DNA of 53,394 bases from Verrucomicrobiota bacterium. Its GTDB lineage: Bacteria > Verrucomicrobiota > Verrucomicrobiia > Limisphaerales > JAFGQR01. Every line of letters starts with the position of its first letter. Position 1 is the first letter of the stretch. The notes below the pieces were generated by a model. The model worked only from the letters and a program-made list of their open reading frames with translations. It was not told where the DNA came from and did no database searches. The stretch covers positions 1-53,394 of the forward strand of contig JAFGQR010000105.1 of the NCBI GenBank assembly GCA_016935555.1, given 5' to 3'. The position numbers and the translations under genes were made by a program. Of this stretch, positions 14,051 to 21,990 are shown piece by piece.

Positions 14051-16369
14051 ATGAATCCTGTCGCGCTCGCCGAATATCTCGAACAACGCGTTGCGTTGTT
14101 CCGGCATGTTTCCGCCGAGGGTGTTGCCGGGGTGGTGAAGGGTTCGCGGGTGGTTTCGTTCGAGCCCAACGAGGCGGTGGTCGAATGCGGCGAGGATCCG
14201 GCCTTTCTGGGGGTGCTGCTCGAAGGGGAGATGGCCGCCATGAGAGTGGACGAGGGGGGCCGAAGCGAGGAGGTGGGCAGGTTCAAGGCCGGCGACACGT
14301 TCGGGGAAATGGCGCTCATGAGCGGGGAAAAGACCATGGCGTCCTTCATCGCCAGAACCCGCTGCCGCGTGCTGCGCATCCCAGTGCCCGTCTTCCAGTC
14401 GAGCGTCATGACCGCGCCGCGCGCCGTCCAGCATCTCTCGAGAACCATCGCCGCCCGGTTTCGGCAGTGGGCGGCGGATCCCTCGAAGGCGGCTGCGGCG
14501 TTTCGGCGGAGCGAGGATCCGTATGGGCTTCGGCTCAAGGGGGAGCGGCCCGAGAAGATTCTCGTGGTCAACTGCGGCTCGTCCTCGCTCAAGTATGCCT
14601 GCTTCGACACCGAGGATGAGGCGCGGACGGCGCGCGGGCAGATTGAACGGGTGGGCCTGCCGGGGACGCGGCTGGTGCACCGTGGGCCGCGCGGCGAGGC
14701 GGCCCGCGAGCTGCCTCGCGGCGGGTATGAGGAGGCCTTTCAGGAGATGGTGCGGGAGCTTTCGGCCGGGGACACGGGCGTCCTTGGTGCGCCATCGGAG
14801 GTGACGGTGGTGGGGCACCGCGTCGTGCACGGCGGCGAACGGTTCAGCGAGGCGGTTGTGGTGGACGACGCGGTGCTGCGGGAGATCGAAGCGCTCAACC
14901 CGCTGGCGCCGCTGCACAATCCGGTCAATGTTCTCGGCATTCGGGAGGCGCGCCGGGTGTTTCCGTCGGTGCCGCACGTGGCGGTGTTCGACACGGCATT
15001 TCACCACACGCTGCCGTCCTACGCGTATCTTTACGGGCTGCCCTATGTCTACCATGAGCAGCGGGGGGTGCGCCGCTACGGCTTTCACGGCACGTCCCAC
15101 GCCTATGTGTGTCTGCGCGCGGCCCAATCCCTGCAGCGGCGCTTTGAGGAATTGGAGGTTGTCAGCTGCCACCTCGGCAACGGCGCCTCCCTGTGCGCGG
15201 TCGATCATGGGCGGTCGGTGGACACGTCGATGGGGTTCACGCCGAACGAGGGGCTGATCATGGGCACGCGCTGCGGGGACCTGGATGCGGGGGTGGTGAC
15301 GTATTTGCAGCGCGAGGAGGGGCTGACCGCCACCCAGATCGACGAGCTTCTCAACAAGCAAAGCGGCCTGCTCGGCCTCTCCGGCCTGTCCAGCGACATG
15401 CGCGAAATCGAGAAGGCCGCCGACGCCGGCGACCCCCGCGCCCTGGTGGCTCTCAAGGCCTTCTGCTACCGCGTCCGCAAAGGCATCGGCGCCTGCGTCG
15501 CTGCCATGGGCGGTCTGGACGTTCTCACCTTCACCGGCGGCATCGGCCAGGGCAGCTCCGGCGTCCGCTCCCTGGCGCTGCAGGGGCTCCAGTGCATGGG
15601 CATCCGCCTCGACGAGGAGCGCAACCGCAACGCGCGCGGCTTTGACGGGATCTGCCGCATTTCCACGGACGATTCCCGTGTCGCCGTGCTCATCGTTCCC
15701 ACCGACGAGGCGCGCATGATCGCCCGCGAAACGCTGCGCGCCCTGAGCCGTTCCTATCTCAAGCGCGTCTGGGAGGCGCACCGCCGCGACCCGATCCCCA
15801 TCGAGGTGTCCGCCCACCACGTCCACCTGGCCCAGCCGCACGTCGAGGCCCTGTTCGGCCCGGGCCACCTGCTCACCCGCCAGAGCGACCTGTCCCAGCC
15901 CGGCCAGTTCGCCTGCGCCGAGCAGGTCACCCTCGTCGGCCCCAAAGGCCGCGTCGAACGGGTGCGTGTGCTCGGGCCGGCACGCCAAGCCACCCAGGTG
16001 GAAATCTCCATGACCGAGCAGTTCAAGCTCGGCATCCACCCCCCCATCCGGGAATCCGGCGACCTTCACGGCACCCCCGGCTGCGTGCTCGAAGGGCCCG
16101 CCGGCCGCATCACCCTCGGCCAGGGCGTCATCTGTGCCCTGCGCCACATCCACATGGCGCCCGCCGACGCGCTCCATTACGGCGTCAAGGACAAGGCCAC
16201 CGTCCGCGTCCGCGTGCCGGGCGAGCGCGAGCTGGTTTTCGGGGATGTGCGTGTGCGGGTCAGTCCGGATTTCCGGCTGGCGATGCACATTGACACGGAC
16301 GAGGCCAACGCGGCGCATCTTGAGACCGGCACGCTGGGGTATCTCGACGGGATCCAAAGCCAGGACTGA
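14051..16369 (+). CDS. Triple fusion: cNMP-binding domain, acetate kinase, PduL phosphotransacylase
   Basis: A 772-residue cytoplasmic protein joining three units. Residues 1-135 are a cyclic-nucleotide-binding-like sensor (FGEMALMSG at 84-92). Residues 168-570 are acetate kinase with its key positions intact: N174 (NCGSSSLK), R257 (GHRVVHGG), D314 (FDTAFH), H374 (HLGNGAS), R407 (GTRCGD) and E553 (TDEARMI). Residues 582-770 are a PduL-type phosphotransacylase with metal-ligand motifs HHVHL (589-593), HIHM (699-702) and MHIDTDEAN (745-753). Together it could interconvert acetyl-CoA, acetyl phosphate and acetate plus ATP on one chain under control of the sensor. The Arg that holds the cyclic phosphate in CRP/PKA-type domains aligns with T95, so the ligand may differ. 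An ATG at 14027 could add eight residues. Followed by the aldolase gene after 85 bases. Confidence 0.92.
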   Translation: MNPVALAEYLEQRVALFRHVSAEGVAGVVKGSRVVSFEPNEAVVECGEDPAFLGVLLEGEMAAMRVDEGGRSEEVGRFKAGDTFGEMALMSGEKTMASFIARTRCRVLRIPVPVFQSSVMTAPRAVQHLSRTIAARFRQWAADPSKAAAAFRRSEDPYGLRLKGERPEKILVVNCGSSSLKYACFDTEDEARTARGQIERVGLPGTRLVHRGPRGEAARELPRGGYEEAFQEMVRELSAGDTGVLGAPSEVTVVGHRVVHGGERFSEAVVVDDAVLREIEALNPLAPLHNPVNVLGIREARRVFPSVPHVAVFDTAFHHTLPSYAYLYGLPYVYHEQRGVRRYGFHGTSHAYVCLRAAQSLQRRFEELEVVSCHLGNGASLCAVDHGRSVDTSMGFTPNEGLIMGTRCGDLDAGVVTYLQREEGLTATQIDELLNKQSGLLGLSGLSSDMREIEKAADAGDPRALVALKAFCYRVRKGIGACVAAMGGLDVLTFTGGIGQGSSGVRSLALQGLQCMGIRLDEERNRNARGFDGICRISTDDSRVAVLIVPTDEARMIARETLRALSRSYLKRVWEAHRRDPIPIEVSAHHVHLAQPHVEALFGPGHLLTRQSDLSQPGQFACAEQVTLVGPKGRVERVRVLGPARQATQVEISMTEQFKLGIHPPIRESGDLHGTPGCVLEGPAGRITLGQGVICALRHIHMAPADALHYGVKDKATVRVRVPGERELVFGDVRVRVSPDFRLAMHIDTDEANAAHLETGTLGYLDGIQSQD

Positions 16370-16454
16370 TGCGCGCCGCCATTCTCCATTTCGAACGGTT
16401 CGGCCGTTTGCCGGCCCACCGCAACCCAACCCAAACCCCATCCAGGAAAACACC

Positions 16455-17543
16455 ATGATCGTCACCACCTCCCAACTCTTCAAGGTCGCCTACGGCAAGT
16501 TTGCCGTTGGCGCCTACAACATCAACAACGCCGAACAGACCATGGGCCTCTTCAAAGGCTGTCTCGCCAGCCAGGCGCCCTTCATCATCCAGATTTCCAA
16601 GGGCGCCCGCAAATACACCGACAAACGCATGCTCGAAGCCATCATCCGCGCCGCCGAACAGATCTTTCCCGAAGCGGTTTTTGCGGTCCATCTCGACCAT
16701 GGCGACGAGGAAACCTGCTACGACTGCATTGATTCGGGCTTTTACAGTTCCGTCATGATCGACGCCTCGCACGAGTCCTTCGACCAAAATGTCGCCATCA
16801 CCAAGCGCGTCGTCGACCGCGCCCACGCCCAAGGCATCAGTGTCGAGGCCGAACTGGGCAAACTGGGCGGCGTCGAGGAGGACATCAAGGTGGACGAAGG
16901 CCACGCCTGCCTCACCCACCCGGACGAGGCCGTCACATTCGTCCAGCGCACCGGCTGCGATTCGCTGGCCGCCGCCATCGGCACCAGCCACGGCGCCTAC
17001 AAGTTCAAAGGCCAGCAATCCCTCCACTTCGAGGTCATCGAAGGCATCCGACAACGCCTTCCCGGCACCCCGATCGTCATGCACGGCAGCTCCAGCGTCC
17101 CCCAGGAAGAGGTTCGCCGCATCAATGCCGCCGGCGGCCGGCTCGACCCCAGCGCCCGCGGCGTCAACGAAAACGAATACCTCCCCGCCGCCAAACTCGG
17201 CGTCACCAAAATCAACATCGACACCGACGGCCGCCTCGTCTGGACCCGCGTTCACCGCGAGTTCTTCCGCGACAAACCCGCCGAGTTCGACTTCCGCCCC
17301 CCAGGCAAGGTTTTCATGGACGAATACGCCGGGTTCATCGCCCACAAAAATGAGAAACTCGGTTCCGCCGGACAACTGGCTGCCGTCCGTGCCGCCGTCA
17401 CCAGCGCCAGCCAGGACACCGCCGTGCGCGCCTACTACCTTTGGGAAAGCGCCGGACGCCCCCAGGGCCGCGACACCGAACTCTGGCTGCAGGCCGAAGC
17501 CCAGCGCCGGAGCACCCAGGACAACGAAAACTGCCAGGGCTGA
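16455..17543 (+). CDS. Class II fructose-bisphosphate aldolase with C-terminal DUF2934 tail
   Basis: A 362-residue protein. Residues 1-318 are a zinc-dependent class II aldolase of the FbaA/GatY type, cleaving fructose-1,6-bisphosphate or a related ketose phosphate. Visible metal and catalytic residues are D81 and H82 (HLDHGD), E131/E133 (SVEAELGKLGG), H179 (GTSHGAYK) and H210 (VMHGSSS). Residues 323-349 (RAYYLWESAGRPQGRD, then WLQAE) match the short DUF2934 motif, normally found in small stand-alone proteins or tails of unknown role; I have not seen it as a usual part of aldolases. An AGGAAAA stretch precedes ATG 16455 at a good distance. Context with the acetate kinase fusion suggests a central-carbon operon. 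Confidence 0.9.
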   Translation: MIVTTSQLFKVAYGKFAVGAYNINNAEQTMGLFKGCLASQAPFIIQISKGARKYTDKRMLEAIIRAAEQIFPEAVFAVHLDHGDEETCYDCIDSGFYSSVMIDASHESFDQNVAITKRVVDRAHAQGISVEAELGKLGGVEEDIKVDEGHACLTHPDEAVTFVQRTGCDSLAAAIGTSHGAYKFKGQQSLHFEVIEGIRQRLPGTPIVMHGSSSVPQEEVRRINAAGGRLDPSARGVNENEYLPAAKLGVTKINIDTDGRLVWTRVHREFFRDKPAEFDFRPPGKVFMDEYAGFIAHKNEKLGSAGQLAAVRAAVTSASQDTAVRAYYLWESAGRPQGRDTELWLQAEAQRRSTQDNENCQG

Positions 17544-17861
17544 GCGCCATGCAGGCGCACCCGGCAACCCGCACGGCTCCCGCGGCGCGCATAGGCGAGG
17601 CCGTGCGGCGTTCTTAAGGTGCCTCGCGGGAAAACCGCCGCGCCGCCAAGGGCTTCTGCCCATTCGACCGTCCGTCGACGAGGGATTCCCCTCCACGCTC
17701 CGCCGCGGTCATGCGGCGGCGGACTCCCTTTTCCCATCGGAAGCCGGGTGTGGAGGGCGCGCCGCGGCGGGCCCGCGTTCCGGGAAGGCGCGCTCAAGAA
17801 CTCATGCAAACCGGCCGATGGAAGAACTGGCGGGCGCTTCGGCAGGAGCGCTCCGGCGGCC
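17544..17861. other. 318-base gap between aldolase and kinase genes, with two hairpins
   Basis: No gene seen. A 7-bp GCACGGC/GCCGTGC inverted repeat lies just after the aldolase, ending near 17603 and followed by GGCGTTCTT. A 7-bp stem CCGCCGC/GCGGCGG with loop GGTCAT lies at 17700-17719, followed by CCCTTTT. Either could end the aldolase transcript, but neither has a clean T-run. Confidence 0.4.
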
Positions 17862-18983
17862 ATGCACACGACAACCGCGTCATACTCAACCGGGTTTTCC
17901 CCGCGCCCCGGCGCGGGGCGGATGCCTCCTCCCTCGGGGGCGGGGTTGCGGGTGGAGGCCGGGCACGACGTGGGCGCGGCATTGCATCAGAGTGAACTGA
18001 AGCGGCAGGCGCTTCTGAGCACGATTTCCGAGCTGGTGTTCGTGGTTTCCAAGCACGGCGGCGTCTTGGAATTCCATGCGCCGCCCGACCGCGCCTTTTC
18101 GCTTTCGGCCGGCGGGCTGGTGGGGCGGTCGCTGAAGGAGTTGCTGCCGCATCAAATCGGGCTGCAGGCGATGCATTACGTGGAAAAGGCGTGTCGCACG
18201 GGCCAGGTCCAGGTGGCGACGGCCCAATTCCAGGGGCGCAACGGAGTGCGCCATTTCGAGGTGCGTTTGGCGCCGTATGACACCGACCAGGTGATCGCGC
18301 TGGTGCGGGATGTGAGCGATCGCACGTTTCTGGAGAAGGAAATGGCGGAGATCAGCCACCGGGAGCAGATGCGCATTGGGCAGGACCTTCACGATGGCCT
18401 GGGCCAGCACCTCACCGGCATCACCTTTCTGGCCAAGGCGCTTCAGCGCAAGCTCGCCGCACAATCGCTGCCTGAGGCGGAGGAGGCGGAGGAGATCAGC
18501 CGCCTTGTCATGCAGGCGCTCTCGCAAACGCGCAGTCTGGCGCGCGGGTTGTTTCCGGTGGAACTCGAGTCGAACGGACTGGTGGCGGCGTTTCACGAGC
18601 TTGCCCAGCGGATCCGGCAGACGTGCAGCGTGGCGTGTGTTTTCGAGCATGACGAGGCCGTGACCCTCGAGCACCGGGCCACATCGCTTCACCTGTTCCG
18701 GCTGGCCCAGGAAGCCATCAGCAACGCGGTGCGCCACGGCAAGGCGAAAACCATTGCCATCCGGCTGGAACGACAGGGGGCCCAGACGGTCTTGACCGTG
18801 GCGGACGACGGCGGCGGCATGCCGGTCGAGGACCGGCGCCCCCAGGGACTCGGGCTGCGCATCATGGCCTACCGGGCGCAAAAGATCGGCGGGACACTCC
18901 AGATCCTCCCGCGTCCCAGCGGCGGCACCGTGGTGCGCTGCGCCTTCACCGAACCGCCACCCCAACCCGAAACCCTTTCTTAG
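17862..18983 (+). CDS. NarL-type sensor histidine kinase with PAS domain
   Basis: A 373-residue cytoplasmic sensor kinase with no transmembrane segment. After a low-complexity N-terminus comes a PAS-like domain (about 50-155, from LSTISELVFVVS to LVRDVSDRT). Next is a HisKA_3 dimerisation domain with phospho-acceptor H177 in QDLHDGLGQHLTG, then an HATPase domain with the N-box AQEAISNAVRHG and G-box VADDGGGMP, and RPQGLGLRIM. The partner regulator starts 21 bases after its stop. Lack of a membrane anchor implies an internal signal such as redox or a small molecule bound by PAS. The start is uncertain: ATG 17862 is used, but similarity begins only near residue 40. Confidence 0.88.
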   Translation: MHTTTASYSTGFSPRPGAGRMPPPSGAGLRVEAGHDVGAALHQSELKRQALLSTISELVFVVSKHGGVLEFHAPPDRAFSLSAGGLVGRSLKELLPHQIGLQAMHYVEKACRTGQVQVATAQFQGRNGVRHFEVRLAPYDTDQVIALVRDVSDRTFLEKEMAEISHREQMRIGQDLHDGLGQHLTGITFLAKALQRKLAAQSLPEAEEAEEISRLVMQALSQTRSLARGLFPVELESNGLVAAFHELAQRIRQTCSVACVFEHDEAVTLEHRATSLHLFRLAQEAISNAVRHGKAKTIAIRLERQGAQTVLTVADDGGGMPVEDRRPQGLGLRIMAYRAQKIGGTLQILPRPSGGTVVRCAFTEPPPQPETLS

Positions 18984-19004
18984 GACAGACGCCATCCGCA
19001 ACGT

Positions 19005-19691
19005 ATGCAACCGAAAATCCATGCCGTGCTGCGCAAGCCGAAAACCCGCGTGTTGCTCGTCGACGATCATCCCATCCTGCGCCAGGGGCTGGCCCAGCTG
19101 ATCAATCTCGAGGCGGACATGACGATTTGCGGCGAGGCGGAGGATTCGCCTCACGCCTTTTCGGCGGTGTGCGAGTTGAATCCGGACATTGTGGTGGTGG
19201 ACATCTCGTTGCGCGGCGGCAACGGCATCGAGCTGGTGAAGAACATCAAGGCGCGCTTGCCCGACATGCCGATCCTGGTGCTGTCGATGCATGACGAATC
19301 GCTTTACGCCGAGCGTGCCTTGCGCGCCGGCAGCCGGGGTTACATCATGAAGGAGGAGGCCACCGACAAGGTGCTCGTGGCCATCCGCAAGGTTCTTGCG
19401 GGCGAGATCTACCTCAGCGAGCGCATGCAGGCCAGGATGCTCCAGCGCATCGCCCAGGGACGTTCCAAGGTCGTCAGCTCGCCCATCGAGTATCTGACCG
19501 ACCGCGAGCTGGAGGTGTTCCGGTTGATCGGCGAGGGCCGCAGCACGCGCCAGATTGCGGGCGAGCTGCACCTGAGCGTGCGCACCGTCGAAGCTTACCG
19601 CGAGTACATCAAGGGCAAGCTGAACCTGAAAAACAGCACCGAGCTTGTGCAGCACGCCTTCCACTGGGTCCATCACGAAGCCGCCGCATGA
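19005..19691 (+). CDS. NarL/LuxR-family response regulator
   Basis: A 228-residue response regulator. The receiver domain has the acidic pocket D20/D21 (VLLVDDHP), phospho-acceptor D66 (VVVDISLRGG) and conserved K116 (YIMKEEA). A LuxR-type helix-turn-helix occupies about 163-222 (LTDRELEVFRLIGEG, then RQIAGELHLSVRTVEAY). It is the direct partner of the preceding kinase. Targets are unknown, but the adjacent acetate kinase/aldolase operon is a candidate by position. Confidence 0.92.
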   Translation: MQPKIHAVLRKPKTRVLLVDDHPILRQGLAQLINLEADMTICGEAEDSPHAFSAVCELNPDIVVVDISLRGGNGIELVKNIKARLPDMPILVLSMHDESLYAERALRAGSRGYIMKEEATDKVLVAIRKVLAGEIYLSERMQARMLQRIAQGRSKVVSSPIEYLTDRELEVFRLIGEGRSTRQIAGELHLSVRTVEAYREYIKGKLNLKNSTELVQHAFHWVHHEAAA

Positions 19692-19866
19692 TCCGCCAGG
19701 CCGACGCCTCCTCGATTCGAACATTCTGAACAGACGCAAGGGTGGGGCACGGGGAAAGGGCAACCTTTCCCCGTCTGGCTTGCAAGGGCGGTGTGGCGGC
19801 GGGCCGTGGGGGATTGGAGTGTCGGCTCTGACCTGCATTTCCCACACGGCGGTGAGAAATGCGGGC

Positions 19867-20049
19867 TACATCGGGGGCGGGGTCGGTACCGGCATCGGCA
19901 TCGAAAAGAACCACATGGGATTTGGACACGAGAAACCGGATGGGTGCCGCGCGGCTATTGATTGCCAGCGCGGGTATGCTCTTGACGAGGAACCGGGTGA
20001 ATATCGAGAGGATCGAAACGATACCGATTCCGATGCCGACCCCGAGGGG
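19867..20049 (+). mobile_element. Second small element: inverted 6-bp arrays around an internally deleted four-helix-bundle gene
   Basis: Left arm 19867-19902: TACATC, GGGGGC, GGGGTC, GGTACC, GGCATC, GGCATC. Right arm 20020-20049: GATACC, GATTCC, GATGCC, GACCCC, GAGGGG, the inverse of the left in the same register. It encloses a short ORF starting with a four-helix-bundle signature. The design equals the element at 13805-13921 but the hexamer sequence differs, so the two are not recent copies. It lies in the 443-base gap 19692-20134, which otherwise holds no gene. Confidence 0.6.
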
Positions 20050-20064
20050 AATAGGACGCCATGA
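19915..20064 (+). pseudogene. Shrunken four-helix-bundle (S23-like) ORF inside the repeat element
   Basis: A 49-codon open frame begins MGFGHEKPDGCRAAID, a decayed form of the family start M-x-F-x-HEKLDVYRAAIE. It then jumps to a short acidic stretch and finishes in a repetitive NDTDSDADP tail written by the right-hand hexamer array. The roughly 80 central residues of a normal protein are missing, consistent with internal deletion. Whether it is translated is unknown. Confidence 0.5.
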
Positions 20065-20134
20065 GCCAACCAAGCTGCTGCAGTGAACGCGCCCATCGCG
20101 CCCTGGTCCCCGTTGCGGGGCTCCTGGCGGCGCG

Positions 20135-21025
20135 TTACGCCGCCAGCTCGCGCCGGATGTCGGCAACGAGCTGTTCCAGGCGCCGGCCGTATTCCACGTA
20201 AGTGTCATACTGCGCGGTCGCCGACGCCGTCACTGACGCGTCGTGAAACACCACCGCCAGGTGCGGTTCGATCGAAATGCCCGCGTCATAGCCTCGCGAC
20301 AGCGCGTCCCGGAGGATGTCCCGCACGCGGCCCTTGCCTTCGCCGGGCCAGTTGTAATCGGCGTCGTTCCTGGCCGGGTTCCAGGTGGCGTCTTTCACGT
20401 GGATATGGGCGGTGAGATCGCGGACCTTGGTCCAGAACTCCCACGGGTCCTGTTTGGGCCAGGGCCTGGGCTTGCTGCGGTCCGGGTTGAAAATGGGATT
20501 GGCCGTGTCGAACACCCATTGGAGACCCGGCACGCTCTCGAGCAACTGCAGCGCGTGCTGCCAGCTCATGCCGCCGTGGTTCATGCAGTTCTCATGCACG
20601 GGCTGAATGCCCGCATCCAGAAACATCCGCGTCACCTCCCCAACGCGCGCCATCACCACCGGCGGAATCCGGTCGTCGTCGTCTCCCGGCTTGAAGCTCA
20701 TGATGCGCACCAGCCGGGTGCGGAGGCGCTGCATGCGCGGGATGGCGCGGCGGACCTCTGCAAGCGTCACCTCAAACGGCGTCTGGACCGTCTTGGCCCA
20801 GTTCATGATGGTGGACCCGAAGCAGCAGACGCCGATGCCCGCCTCGTCGAGTTTTCCAGCGACGATGTCGAAGGCCGCGTCCGGGAGGTCATGGAGGTTG
20901 GCCTTGGGATGGCCCGGCACCTCGACGGCGCGAGCCTCGATCGACGTCCAGCCCAGGGCTCGGGTGGCTTGGAGTTGCGTGTCAATGAGGGCGCCGGCTT
21001 CATCGGCGATTCCAGTCAGATACAT
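20135..21025 (-). CDS. Sugar phosphate isomerase/epimerase (AP endonuclease 2-type TIM barrel)
   Basis: A 296-residue cytoplasmic TIM-barrel protein of the xylose isomerase-like/AP endonuclease 2 superfamily. Likely metal ligands are in VHENCMNHGG (about 143-152), VFDTANP (about 171-177), HIHVKDA (about 207-213) and SIEPH (about 250). Such proteins usually interconvert keto-sugars, inositols or their derivatives, often beside Gfo/Idh/MocA oxidoreductases; one lies about 1 kb upstream on the same strand, which supports sugar catabolism. The exact substrate is not readable. Starts at ATG 21025 with family similarity from residue 1. Confidence 0.82.
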   Translation of the reverse strand: MYLTGIADEAGALIDTQLQATRALGWTSIEARAVEVPGHPKANLHDLPDAAFDIVAGKLDEAGIGVCCFGSTIMNWAKTVQTPFEVTLAEVRRAIPRMQRLRTRLVRIMSFKPGDDDDRIPPVVMARVGEVTRMFLDAGIQPVHENCMNHGGMSWQHALQLLESVPGLQWVFDTANPIFNPDRSKPRPWPKQDPWEFWTKVRDLTAHIHVKDATWNPARNDADYNWPGEGKGRVRDILRDALSRGYDAGISIEPHLAVVFHDASVTASATAQYDTYVEYGRRLEQLVADIRRELAA

Positions 21026-21251
21026 GGGCGATGAGGTTTGAGAGTTCGTGCCGGACGCCCGCCGCGCCCCACGAATGGACCGCGAGCGCGGCGCCGACGC
21101 ATTCGAACCGTCATGGGCGGCGCCACGCCGCCGGAAACGGCCACCCTCGTTGCGTCGTCGCGCTCGAGGACAACGCCATCCCAGCGGGTCACGAGCGGCC
21201 TGCGGGCAGCTTGCATCGCGGGCAGTGTGGCCTCACACCCACCGAAAACTC

Positions 21252-21347
21252 AAGAAATTAAGCTTTTTATCCTGTGCACCCCGCTCCAGCCTCTAATCGA
21301 GCCAACGCCTTACTGTGGGCTCCACAGGACAAAAAGCTTAATTTCTT
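21252..21347. repeat. 25-bp near-perfect inverted repeat with 46-base spacer
   Basis: Arms 21252-21276 and 21323-21347 match at 24 of 25 positions when one is inverted; each carries AAGAAATTAAGCTTTTT. The spacer is unrelated to the arms. The A/T-rich arms stand out from their GC-rich surroundings. The stop codon of the small minus-strand gene at 21338 lies inside the right arm, as if the element had inserted into or truncated that gene. It is long for a terminator and fits a MITE-like relic or a paired transposon end. The rest of 21026-21337 shows nothing recognisable. Confidence 0.7.
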
Positions 21348-21613
21348 ACGGGGCATTTTCGGGGCCGAAAACGGACTGCAGCAACGGTTTTTATCGATAA
21401 AGAAATCGCCAAATTGCTGCTGCCGAAGAGGTTACTCAGGTCCGACCCCGCTGCAGGCTGCGCCAAGCGATGCGCCCGGGTGTTGCGCCCAACGGTAGCC
21501 TGGGCTTCGGCCCACGTGATGGTTTCCTGGATCAACCGCCAGCGACACAGCGGGTCCCAGTGCCGCTCGCGTCGCGCTTCTTCCTGTTGCTTGAGGACAT
21601 TATTGATGGCCAT
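21338..21613 (-). CDS. Small hypothetical protein, partner of the next gene; C-terminus probably altered
   Basis: A 91-residue protein starting MAINNVLKQQEEARRERHWD, with a Trp- and Arg-rich first half (residues 1-50, including WRLIQETITWAEAQ). It looks like a genuine small conserved protein, but I have no name for it. The second half has different composition and its stop lies inside the inverted repeat at 21323-21347, so the original C-terminus has probably been replaced. Its start overlaps the end of the neighbouring minus-strand gene by 14 bases, a tight two-gene arrangement seen in toxin-antitoxin-like and nucleotidyltransferase modules. Confidence 0.45.
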   Translation of the reverse strand: MAINNVLKQQEEARRERHWDPLCRWRLIQETITWAEAQATVGRNTRAHRLAQPAAGSDLSNLFGSSNLAISLSIKTVAAVRFRPRKCPVRN

Positions 21614-21878
21614 TGCGTTTTAGCAAATCGCTGAGAAACCGGATTCGCTCCGGTTTGCGCTCGTGTTCATCCAGGGCGAGCTGACAGGCCAGCATATCCT
21701 CGTCCGAAAGCCCGCGATAATGCACTCCCGCAGCCGTTTGCGATCGGAAAGCCCGTTGCGCCGCCGCGTGGCCGTCCGGCAAGCCCCGGACGACGCGAAA
21801 GATGTCGATGGGCCCACAGGGGCTGGTCAGACAGAAGACCATCTGCCGTTCCAGCCAACCCGCCGGCAGTTGAGCCAC
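21600..21878 (-). CDS. Truncated nucleotidyltransferase-like protein (C-terminal part)
   Basis: A 92-residue reading frame from a GTG at 21878. Its sequence (CGPIDIFRVVRGLP, then GLSDEDMLACQLAL and RKPERIRFLSDLL) resembles, from memory, the C-terminal half of nucleotidyltransferase-like proteins of small defence or antitoxin-type gene pairs. No N-terminal catalytic GS-x10-DxD motif is present, and the open frame extends upstream without it into the end of the oxidoreductase gene. I infer a 5' truncation. It overlaps the following small gene by 14 bases. An alternative is that it is a complete small protein of unknown function. Confidence 0.4.
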   Translation of the reverse strand: MAQLPAGWLERQMVFCLTSPCGPIDIFRVVRGLPDGHAAAQRAFRSQTAAGVHYRGLSDEDMLACQLALDEHERKPERIRFLSDLLKRNGHQ

Positions 21879-21990
21879 CGGACGCCATTCCGAGTCGCTG
21901 GGTCCCCATTCGGCGTTTAACTCGGCGCAAAGCGCACGAACAACACGAATTGGCCCATGTGCGCCCCTGACAGTTCGAGCCTGCGGCTCG

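Noticed and set aside
14015-16483. An 822-codon minus-strand frame
   Set aside because: Antisense of the acetate kinase fusion, whose catalytic motifs are unambiguous.
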